The notes beneath the pieces are model-generated. The model searched no databases. It was not told where the DNA came from and saw only the letters and a list, made by a program, of their open reading frames with translations. From positions 62,001 to 126,000 of the forward strand of contig JAXGGA010001636.1 of NCBI GenBank assembly GCA_038373865.1: 64,000 nucleotides of DNA, in the 5' to 3' direction. The position numbers were made by a program, and so were the translations under genes. This stretch comes from Uloborus plumipes (Eukaryota > Arthropoda > Arachnida > Araneae > Uloboridae). Shown here in pieces: positions 22,393 through 34,300 of this stretch (positions are counted from its first letter, which is position 1; each line of letters starts with the position of its first letter).

Positions 22393-23677
22393 CCGTAAAA
22401 TGGGGTGTATAGGAACAGCGGGGTCAATCGGAACAAAACTTCCTGACCGTACAAAGAAATTCTTCATAAATATACTATTGGGTATTTTTCGCCATTAATT
22501 TTTTTTTAGAAAGGCAAGATCATAGGAAGTAGGAAAAAATTACTTTTGTCAATCTGGCAATGCTACTGGCTTCTAAGGAGGGCTGTACGTGGAATGCTAG
22601 AAAACATCACATTTTCATGGACTGCAAAACTTCATATGCAAGACAAACCTTCTTATATTTTAAACCTAAGAGTGGTACGTTTCAATTATACATGTATCTG
22701 AACAACAGAATACCGCATTAGAATTTACATTTTTTATAAATTTTGTCATAAAAATGAAGAATTCTGAAAAATCCCATAGGAAAAAAAATTGCGGGGTGAA
22801 TCGGAACACTTTGTTCTGTTTTTCCAATTCAAACTTATTTGAAGGAAACTGTTTAAAAATCAAGATTCTAACCCCAATTCTTCTAATCAAGACAAGGATT
22901 TATTACTGTTTATCCCTTCTCGTGAGCAACTAGATCTTAGAATGACAAAAAGTTGCAGATTTCAAAAGATTTTTTCTCCAAGAGACTTCTTTTTATTTAA
23001 AATACGCTGGGGAAAGTCATATGGACTTTATATAGCAAAAGGCCAGTGCAGAGACAGTCATGAATAAGCATTAAAATCTTTCAGGACAATTCCCGAAACC
23101 TAGAGATTTCAAGAAACTAAAGAAAAGGCAGAGTTCATCCCAGAAGATGCTATGAAAAAACTTAAGCCAAGTCACATTTGCTAGTTTTAAGGACAAGTAC
23201 ATATTTGTGGACGACATGGGTGACTTCCATTCATGTTAAATCTTTGTATTTCAATTCAAAAGCATTTCTAAAAATTACTTTTCATTTTTTCATAAGTTCA
23301 AAATTATTTTGATTTTTGACAAATTATAAACGTTTACTGGTATTGAAATTATACTTTTATTTGACAGTAATTATCTGTTCTTTATCTCCCCCATCAACAT
23401 TACTCATGTTTGTGAGACCTATTACAGGTTAAATGGAAAAAAAATAAAAATTTTAACATGTGTTCCAATTGACCCCTATCAGCGGGCTGATTCGGAACAC
23501 CCATAATTTCCTATATATTCTAATAATAACTGCTCAAAATATTTTGTCTTTGCTTGGAATATCAAAAGTAAAGCAAGACCGAAGTTTTTACCCAGAAAAT
23601 CAAACTTGAAAAAAATCTTTTAACTACTTGTTTTGCAATCAAAGCTGAAAAGTGTTCCGATTCACCCCATTTTACAG
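22393..23677. mobile_element. TA-flanked element CCGTAAAATGGGGTG
   Basis: Ends CCGTAAAATGGGGTG and CACCCCATTTTACAG between TA dinucleotides. GGGGTSAATCGGAAC-type words recur at about 22427, 22793, 23463 (inverted), 23480 and 23652 (inverted). Confidence 0.78.
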
Positions 23678-24629
23678 TATGCTAAAAAAATTTTTTAACT
23701 TCATTTCGTTTAAATCTGTTATGTTATTTTTTAAATCAGTTTCTAAAACAGAAATAACTGCAGCAAGAGCAAATCTGGAATCCATAGCTTATTATAACAG
23801 GGCAGGAGATGGAGCATCAGAAAATTTTTCAGTTCTAGGTCCCTGATAAGGATTTCAAAACATTACAGTAATTTTGTGGATGAATCTTATTTTTTTTTAA
23901 TTTTAACATAGACTATAAATTTAACATTTGCTTTTTTGAGTTAATTACTTTTCAAAATTTATTTTGTTTGAAGGAAGCGGTAAAATCCTATTTTAGGGTC
24001 CGGGTTTGGCGATTTTTTTCAGACTGTAACTTAAGGTTTACTGTTACCATATTCATCTTAGAACACAACATTTTAAATGCTTATTGATGAAAGCTTATTC
24101 TTTATAATTGAATTTTTATTAAATTTACGCATCAAGTTCTCCAATTCGTGGATCATGTCGAAGAAAATGGTAATTGAAAGAAGTATAATTGGTGACTATC
24201 TTTGAAATTATTTTTTTAAACTTATTACTGACTTGAACACATTCTCTTTACTTTTTTTATTCTTTATCATAAAACCAAACGTATGAATAATTGAAATTCC
24301 GCTTTGATTTAAATTAAATTAATTTCTTTTCTTGTTATTTTTCACTAATATAGACATAAGTTCATTGAAATAGTTTGTAATTTGCTGTGTAGAAAGAGCA
24401 ACCGGTTTCTGAAGATATTTTCAGAGATCATGCTACCGAACCGAATTTCAGATTGATATTTACAATTATAGTGCATTTTGTGCAAACAAGAATAAAATAC
24501 CCATTTCACATCGCAAATGAAAGGAATTGTGATCGGTTACATACAAATATTAAATTAATTTCGTCGCAAAACAACAGCCGTCATCCAAATTCGTCAGCAA
24601 AACATCAGATTTCGGTTTTCGGCAAGAAA

Positions 24630-24674
24630 GATTGCCAAACCGGAAGAAACAAAGTTTCTTCCGGTTTGGCAATC
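24630..24674. promoter_or_regulatory. Perfect 21-bp inverted repeat with ETS-like cores
   Basis: Arms starting GATTGCCAAACCGGAAG are exact reverse complements separated by AAA. Each arm contains ACCGGAAG, an ETS-type core. It lies about 490 bp upstream of the FANCM ATG. The regulatory role is inferred only. Confidence 0.4.
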
Positions 24675-25166
24675 ATGCAATTTCCTTGTTGCAAAGTTAT
24701 TAAACTAAAGAAGGTTGCAATAATTTGTTATTTTTACAAATAAAAGGGATTACATACTTACTAACAAAGTATACTGTATTACCAGGATAATAGAAAATAA
24801 TCTTGACACGATTTTACTTAAATTTTAAGTACTACTACTTGTTCTGTTATTTACAAAATTTTAGATTTTGTGTGTCGCGCCATACGTTAGTTCCTTTAAA
24901 TTGGAATTGTTTATTCTAAAGTTTGAATTGTCAAAAAGAAATTATTGTTTTCTTCGTAAAATAAAGAAAATATTGGTCAAGTATTCTCACAGAAGATCCC
25001 CCTTTTTTTTTCAGATTTAGAACTATTTGATTTGATATTGTTGTTCTAGTACCCTGTTACACAGTTAATTGTATTATTGTCTTGTTAGATACTTATTTCA
25101 TCCGCAGAAAAAATATGCTTTATAAACTTAACAGAAAATCTACTAAAGCAACATATTTCCTAAATT

Positions 25167-25304
25167 ATGTCAAGTAAACAAAAGACTTTATTTGAAACTT
25201 GGAAAAAACCTTCGTATAAAGTAGGCGAAAATTCGAAATCTGGACCACGGCAAGAAAATATTCAGAATGAAGTCTACAGTCCCCATGCATCTAACATTTT
25301 TCAG
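25167..25304 (+). CDS. FANCM: FANCM coding exon 1
   Basis: Encodes residues 1-46, starting [14 protein letters not shown], close to the conserved FANCM amino terminus. The start is chosen because this conserved beginning coincides with the ATG. The exon ends in phase 0 at CAG followed by gtaaac. Confidence 0.9.
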
Positions 25305-28300
25305 GTAAACATTAATTTTCATCCTTTATTAATTATTTTTATTTGGTTGTTTACTGTTATAGATCCACCAAATTGCAGAATCAGCGCTTCCTGCATTTAC
25401 TGTGCTCAGGTTCAAGGGCGGATCCAGCTTGTGGTTAAGGAGGGGGTCATTTTTAGTAAGGGGTTGGGGGTCATAGGGCAATTTTTGAACAAAAATGAGG
25501 GTGTTTGACAATTTTTTTTTTTTTTTTTTTTTGTAATATTAGACCTAAAAAATGAAGTTTTGTGCGAGATTTGGCTGCTTATTTTTCTGGATCCATGTTA
25601 GTCAGATATGTTGGATGTTTTTTTTTTTTTTTTTTTAAGAAATGAATGCACTTGAAGCTTTTATTAACAGTTATTGTGTATTTCTATTTTTATTAATATT
25701 TCTTGGATAGATCAGTTAAGTATTATCAGTCTCAGGGTTGGGTTTTTGGAGTGACAAGGATATAATACTAATTTAAACTGTCAAAAACTCTGCTGTATCA
25801 AAAACCCTGAGAGATAAATGACCTCTAACTGAAGAAACATATGAAGTATGAACAATTGCTATTTATTATCATAAAATTTAATTGTAGTGTGTGTAATTAG
25901 CAAGCCTTTTTTATTTGTAAAAATGAAGGTGAAATAGTAGGATTCAAATCACAGAGATTTACATAAATATGCACAAAATAAATAATGCTATGAAAATATT
26001 TTGACAATCAAAGTCATGGTATTTTAAACTGCAGTACAACAAGCTTCACACTGAGTACTCGGTACTCGGCCAAGGTGCCCCACGGTATGCCTCTAGCTGC
26101 CATGAGTATGTAAATGTGACCAAACTTAGAGAAATCTTAGTTTTCAACAACGATAATTCCGTAATGTCACTGATGTAGCCTCATTCACTCTTTCTTTGTT
26201 TTTTTGCATCCTTATTCACATTTTATATTGTTTCTAGTTGCTTGTATTTCAGCAAACCCAAAAAAGTTAGTAGCCACTTTGAACCAAGTTCCAAAATTAT
26301 AACCCTACTTCACTTTATTCTGCATATAGTAGTATTATACTATGTACTTGTATGTACATCTGAACTAAATTACTATACCTAAAAATGAAATGTTTTACAA
26401 AAAACTTACAAGTCTTTTCTGGGGAAGAAATATATTAATTTTTAAATCTAAATAATAAGACACTATGCAAATGAAACAAAAACTAAATGCACCTGCATAC
26501 TTGAAGTTAGAAAACATTTAATTTAATTTGCTGATTAATTGTAAATTTTGTCATTATTGACAATTTTCTAACAAAGTTTCATTGCGTTTTTAAAATTGAA
26601 GTTATGTATTTAGATGTTTTGTACAGCACGGAGGGGTTGATTTTCTCTCAAAGTTCACATTATCCACCAGTGACGATGCTGAGGGCCATTTTCTCTTCAT
26701 AATCAACATGATGCATTGGCAGTTTGTATTTTTGTTCAGAAAAAAAGTAGGTCGCCAGTTTGGCGGCGAACAATAACATCTTGTGATCAGCAAAAAGTAA
26801 TTTTTAGTCGCCGAGTGGCGATCGCTCAGCTCAACCTTTACTTATTCACACATTTGATTGTTTCTGTTTCTCTCCCAGTCGCCAGTGTTCCAGAGGAACG
26901 CCCCCGACCCGGAAGAATTCGATTCAGAAGCTGGGCAGACATGGATTTACCCCACCAATTACCCAGTCCGGGACTACCAGTTTTCCATTGTCAAGGAGGC
27001 TCTTTTTCAGAACACCCTGGTGGTCCTGCCAACAGGACTGGGGAAGACGTTCATTGCCGCCGTTGTGATGTTCAACATCTACCGATGGTACCCCAGGGGG
27101 AAGATTGTGTTCATGGCGCCCACCAGGCCCCTGGTTGCCCAGCAGATCGAGGCTTGCTTCAAAGTGACTGGGATACCACAGGAGGATACGACTCAGATGA
27201 CAGGTTTTTTTATATTTTTATGTGTTCTTTGCAGAGACATCATTTCAAGTTTTTACGGGGGGGGGGGGAGGGGGGGCAAAGGATCCAAACGCAATGCAAT
27301 TTCATCGGAAAACATTAAAACCACGCCCACTTATATGTAAATGCATTGATTTCTCAAAGCCAGGCATGGCAATTGACCACCCTGCCCCCCCCCCCCCTAA
27401 ATGACGGGCCTGGTTCTTTGTTAAGCTGTTAGTTGCAAATTTTTTTCATGTGTGTTTTTTTATTTAACTAAAGAAATGACTCACATGCATTAAGCATGTG
27501 TTTATCAGAAACTAAAAATTAATTTTTATTGACTTTATGACTGAAAAATATTTAAAGGGCCACAGTTACTATTAGTGAACACGGAGGATCTTTGACCCAC
27601 TTACAAAGTAAAGAGATTATGTTTTTTTCGAGAATACAGATATAACTGCCAGCATTTCAAAGTTTAATATTGGTTGTAATATATGTGTGTAATTAAAGTG
27701 TTTAAAGCAACTGAGTATAGTAATTACACCCAACTATAAATGTATTAGTATCCAGTTAAATTTGTGTAGTTAATGGCTGCAATAAGTCATGCCATTAAAT
27801 CACATTGTGAAAGTCTTTACTTTGAGGTTTCAAAACTCTGTATGAAGCCAGTGTCAAAACAATGAACTTGTGGCCTACTTGGAGAGCACATAACCCAACT
27901 TTGCCCCCTAAGCCATGATGCCTTTCGACTCAGTGGTCAAAGACCTGGGTTAGCATCACCGAGGTCCCTGATTCTGTCCCCGCCAGGGTTCACACACACT
28001 TCTATACTACAAACTTTAAAAATATAGAAAAAGACTTTAATTTCAGTTTTGCAGATGTGAATAGGATTTGTTCTTTTAGTTTCAATTTTTTATTATTGAC
28101 CAATTTTAAATCTAATTGATGAAAATTTTTCTTACTCATTTCTTTTATTCATTTAGGAACTAATGTGTCGGAGCAAAGAAAGTTGATGTGGCAGAAAAAG
28201 AGAGTTTTCTTTCTGACGCCACAAGTTCTGGCCAATGATTTGGTTCGAAATATCTGCCCGGCGGCAAGCATAAAATGTGTTGTTGTAGATGAGGCTCACA

Positions 28301-31300
28301 AAGCTTTAGGAAATCATTCCTACTGTCAGGTGCAATATTTTGAGTTGTTTAAAACAATCTTTGATTTTTTACTAAAATATTTTTTTTCAATAAAAAAAGG
28401 AACAAAAATGTTCATTTTTCCCTTTTTTATTTTGATGTTATTTGTTAATGTTATTTGTGTGTCAGAATTACTTTCATGTGGAAATGTATGATGAAAATTT
28501 AGCTTTTCTTCCGTCCTAGTGCATGACTATCTCGGGCACAGTTTCTTATCGGTTGTGTTATTCTAAGCAACAAAGAGTTTGATTCAAACTGAGTATACAA
28601 ATACAAATGCGACGACCAGCAACAGGCTCTGGGCCCAACAGGGTTGGTCCTAGTCAAGTTATAGCCCCCAATGACGATCAATGGCTCTCTTAAAACTATC
28701 TACTCCCTTGCTCCTTACCGCCTCTTCCGGTAAACTATTCCAAGTTCCCACTACCCTGCTAAAATTGTAATTTTTTTCGAGTTTCCAGGTTAGCCTGAGA
28801 TTTAAACAGCTTATAACAATGACCCCTCGTTCTGCTTTCTGTGCAAAAATCTAACCCCGTAACATCTTTCATTTTGATAAATTTAAATAACTGAATCAGG
28901 TTCCCCCTGGTTTGAACTCTGAGGAATTACAAGATTTCAGTTACAAATTCATAAAAATTGATTCTCCATTAGTCTGATGATGAAAAACGCCATCAAACTA
29001 TATCCTGTAAGGATGCTTTTATCACTTTACATAGCAAAAAAAATTTCAAGTATGATTTTATGGTACATAATGTTGATTTTCAGAAAATTGCTGTTTAGCT
29101 TATCAAGTGTTATAAACTTAAAACCGAATCTTTGTGCTTGTTTTTGTGCCCAAGTTTTATAAATTGTGCATATATAATTAAAATGTTGAAATAAAAATAG
29201 TTAAATGATTACAATAAACCCCTTTTCAGTCATAGAATTTTTCCTTGCCAATGTAACTTAGATGGAAAAAAATCTCAAGCACTGTATTTTTTTTAATTGA
29301 TTTTTTTTAATCTTGGGCATGGGCTGGGAAAAGAATAAGAATTGCAGACATATGTACACTAGTACAAACTCATTTTTACTGTGAAAGAAGTGAACTGTGG
29401 ATGGAAAGATATCTAGAAAGATTTTTTTTATTTGTAAATGCTATTAGACTTTAGAATTTTTTAAAATCAATTTTAATAACTACCACCCATTAAGTGTATT
29501 TTTTATTGGTTCTTCATTTAATTTTGTGCCATCAAGTATCAATTGATTAGGTATAATCCATTTAGAAATGGCACAAAAAAAAATATCTTTGTGAGAAGAA
29601 GGAGAAAATGACGTGTCCCAGCTTCAAATTGCTAGAATTTTAAATGTGGTTTAAAATTAAACTGAAATGTAACAACAAAATAAATGACACTGCACTGCAC
29701 AAAAGATGCTTCTAACACCATTTCTGCATATTTTTACGCAAATGAAAAAAAAATTTCCCCAAAAGACACTATTATTTATTCATGTCCCTAGATTTTCTAT
29801 GTTTCGAATTGTCCACTCTGTTACGAACCTTTTTGAAATAAAATAAACAATTGCATTCAATCTGATATATTATTTTAGAAATATAGGTAGTACAACTGCC
29901 ATGATTAGCTTACTACATTGAATTATGTAGTTAACAACCAGGGTGAGCTTAATTCTTTTCTTATGGTAGTAAATTTGAACTGTTGGATGTCCACTTTGTT
30001 CGAGCTGATTTTATGATGAAAAAAAATTGTTTTTTTCTTGAAATTGCAGTCATAGTTTTAGGCTGTTTATTCCACGTTATGCTTGTTCTGTGTTTCTAAG
30101 TTTTCTTTGTGATTATAAAGATATTTTTAAAGGCTTATTTGTCCACTCTGTTATATGTACACTCTGTTCAACAAAGTGATCAATTTATTTAAGATCCTTT
30201 CATAAATGAGTCATGTACTAGTTATTTACACTTCATTAAACACAAATAAATGAAAACTCAAGAAAAAGAATATGATTAGTTGGTGGAAATTATTTGAATT
30301 GATAATCTTAAGTAAAGAGTTTCAGACATGATTTGTACCATTTTCGCTGGAATGACTCGTATATTTTAATAAAATTGAACTTTCAAATATATGATACTTT
30401 ATGTTGCGATGTTCGGATCAGATAATTAAAAGAAATGTTTTGCATACACATGTTTTTAAATGATATGGGATTTAGCTTATCTTTGCACGTCAGAGTTGCC
30501 TGTCTTGTTTTCTGTTGCTTTAGAAGAACAAATTTAAAACAGAATGAAATATTCAGATTCAATTCGTGCTTCACTAGATCATTCCTTTTATGATGAGTGT
30601 GTTTAAGTATGTGTGGGGATAGTATTGCTTAAAAATAACCATGTAAATAATCAAAAATAAATAAAATGAACTAAGCTCAAATATTTGTGAAACTTATTTA
30701 ACTTCTCTTCCTCTTATTCTCTTTCAGGTGATTCGAGAGTTGTGTTCGTACACCACCAATTTTCGAGTGTTGGCTCTGACTGCGACTCCGGGAAGTGAAA
30801 CTCAGGTAGGAGAATACATTACTGTCATCACTTGTATACTATTAATCTAAATATAGGCTAATATCAAAGTTGAGTATTAAAGAAATGTTTTTTTTCTGTA
30901 ATTGGTGCCAAACGAAAAAAAAAAAAGCATTCAAAGTAAAAGACATGCTTCACTTTATGTATTTTTGACTGCCATTATCGTCCTGAATTCATATTTGCAT
31001 TATTCAAAACAATACTTACAATTCATAAAACTAATCTTAATTTTTAACTATATGTACTCTGAATAGCAAATTAAACCAATTTTTTTACAAGGTTTAACCT
31101 ATATAATGATTGATAATATTGTAAAGATCAACTAAAATGTTGAAAAATAAAACCTATCCCATGTTAATTAAGAAATTTTTTGCAGCAATTCAAACATCTC
31201 AGCAAAGTTTTTTCTTTCCCCAAACCATACTAGTAGTTGTACTCTTCAAAAATGCCATGTTATATGAAAGGACGAGCTTGTACAGAATTGGTGTGAAACG

Positions 31301-34300
31301 ACACCAGTAAAAGTAGTATTTAGCATAAAATTTTCCTTTCTATTAAAAAGAAAGTTGGATGATTAGTAATGTCATACATAAAGTTGAGAAAAAAATTTTA
31401 TTCAAAGCAAGTGTGAAATGCATAATTGTTACACAGCAAGGACTTAAATATATTTTACTCCTTAAACTTATATTCCAATTTGTTTGGTAAAAATTTCAAA
31501 AAATGTCATGAGTAATGTGAATGTTCTAATTTAAGTTATCAATTTTTTCTGTTTTTGATGTATCAATGATGGAAATTATTTTAAAAGATGAATTTAAAAG
31601 AATATTTTGCACGTATTTGGCCTATTTTGTGCTTCCTTCTCCCTGTTGTGTTATTCTCTTTGAACAATTAAAAAAAATGAATGTATCAGCACAATTGTTA
31701 CAGGATGAGAAAAAGATAAAAAATTTTTGCTGAGTTAATGTGTCTGAACATATATATACACTTTTACTAACCGTTCATTTGTGTGTGTGTTTTTTTTTTT
31801 TTTGTACAATAAGTCCAGTAATTTGACAAACATTTTATATCTATCTGTGCTAACCCATTAATGCCTAGCTTCCCTTTTTAGAGACAGTCCAAAAAGGGTC
31901 TGAGTTTCCCTAAAGTGAACATTTCAACTAAATGATAGTGTTCAATTAGTACCTTGGAATTGTTTCAATTCGTCATTAACCGATTGCAGCACATAACCAT
32001 CGTTAAGTGTGTTTTGTATAGGGCCATTCCATGAAAAGTGAAACCAATTGGTCAAAAATTCATATTGAAGTTATGTTGCTATGTTATACATCATTTTAAA
32101 GCTTAAGATGTATATTTTAAGAATCGTGCATTGGTTTTTTGGTGAGAGTTAGAATAATACTTGTTTTCTTAGTTGGAAGTACGATATTCACGAACTTGTA
32201 AAAATCAGAAAAAATAACACATTTTCAAATGCATATTTCTCATCGAAAAATAAAAACAAAAATAACTACTTGTAGCACAATTTTAACTACTAAGATGGTA
32301 CTATAATAATATGTAATCATTAATTTCTTTTGAATTGATCTAAATGGTGTAATTGAAGTTTGAAAAATAGAAGTTTGATGTTACGTCTGTAACAAAAAAG
32401 AAGCAAAAGTTGTCATTACGTCCTAAAAAATCAAAATTAAAAAAAAACCCTCAATGGTCCTTTTGGCAAATTCTTAGAGTAATTGCCCACCATAGTTAAA
32501 AATAATGCAACTGATTTAGTTTTTAAATTAATGCTGTTACAGACGTAACATTTCGGACAACACAAATGGCTCTATGTTACGTCCGTAGCAAAAGTAAATT
32601 TTCAATTAAATAGGTAAAAAGCACAGGATGAGCAATACATGTATATAGCATAATATGGTACGAGTACTAAAGTTTCTGGTATTCTGATTTTGAAATTTTT
32701 AATTATGTCGGCATGTAATTGAAATTTATTTCTTAAGATTAATAAAATACACATATGGTATAACTGATTATAATTTATACCTCAACTGGCATTTTTTTGC
32801 TACGTCACATGGAAAGGGAGCTGTGGATGGAGTTGGGGGTATGGTCAAGCACCAGGTTTGGCAGAGAGTAAGATCTAGAACAGCATTTGTCAACGACGCT
32901 CTTTCCTTTTTTCAGTGTGCAAACTCCATTGCAGAAAAAGTTAAAATTATTTATATGCCCCAGGAAAATGTTTTAAAGCTGACGCCAAAATTGGAAGAAC
33001 GGTGGGCTAACATCGCGAATTTGCCAAAAGCCCGCGAAATGCATTGTTTTCGAACAGAATACGAAAATGCCGTTCGAATTTCGAGAACGTCGGACGAAAA
33101 AGGACACATTTTTTCATTCAAAAAAAAAAAATTATCAAAATTGACCAACTGTCACCAAGAAGGTTAAATTTTAGTTTGGTACTAGTATTCTGCTATATCA
33201 TCCAACATTTTCAAATTTTTAAGTTCTCCTAAGACCAATCACTGATTCCAGGGAGGAATTTACTTTTCCCGATTTTTTTATGTAGCAGCCCCATTATGCA
33301 TTAATTTTAAGAATACAAATAAATAAATTTGTGTGAAGGCCCTTCTAAACTTTTCTTGTGTCAATCTTTCTTGGAAATAATTGTCTTAAGATGCATTAAT
33401 TTATTGTTACATATTGACATATCGGCATATGCTCTCAACTCCCCCAGACTTACCCAAATTTTCTAAAACTGTTACAGTATAACTTAAAATATTCAAATAA
33501 TGTGTTAATTAATGCTACTGTATTGTTTTAGCACAAAACTCTTTGTTTATTCCTGCTTTAAAATACTGTTTTCTACTTTCAAATCAGAGATGTTACGTCT
33601 GTAACACCACTTTGTTTCATCCGTAACAAGTTTATGAATTTTTTTCACAAATTCGGCAGTCAAAATCCACACAATCTTTATGGTTTTAGAAAGCTTGAAG
33701 TCTCTAGAACACGTATTAAAAAAAAAATCAAAATTTCCGTATAATTCAGAGGAATATTGTAAGTTGTATGACATAGTCGAGTTTTTGCTGTTTTGTGAAT
33801 TACGTCTGTAACAGGCAGTTTTTAATTTCTGTATTTTTTTGTAATTAAGCAATCTGCACGCAAATTTAATGTAGCATAAACATCATCAAGTTACACTACA
33901 GGAAAAAAAATGAAGACTTTCATCAGCCCAAACCAGAATTATTTGTGTTCAAAGTCTGCGATTGTTACGTCTGTAACGATGGAATTGCCCTATAGCAGTT
34001 TTAATATGATCTTTATCAAAAATGACATTGTTCATAATCTCAAGAGAAAAAGCTAAGTTTTCAAAGTGATTTCCAGCTTCCTAGTTCATGTTAATTGCTG
34101 ATTTTATTTCTTCTTATAAAATGTCTTTTTAAATATTATATCGTACGCAGAAAAAAATTTTAGTAAAAAAAGTATGTACCCTCTGGGGTCTATCGTAACT
34201 TTTAAGGCACGATTTTTCTTTTCTTAATAAAACTATCAATTTTTTACATAATATTTTTTTTCTATTTTTCCTGTCCAATAAACACTTTGTAACCAGTATA

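Larger units (their letters stand above)
22024..25166. promoter_or_regulatory. Shared divergent 5' region of ASB3 and FANCM
   Basis: The two start codons face away from each other across 3.1 kb. A TA-flanked element fills 22393-23677. The remaining AT-rich sequence (23680-25166) holds no coding exon I can support. Positions of transcription starts are not visible; a perfect hairpin with two ACCGGAAG words lies at 24630-24674. Confidence 0.4.

Noticed and set aside
32379..33980. TGTTACGTCTGTAACA words as a host regulatory array
   Set aside because: They lie within a bounded mobile element, so an element function is simpler.
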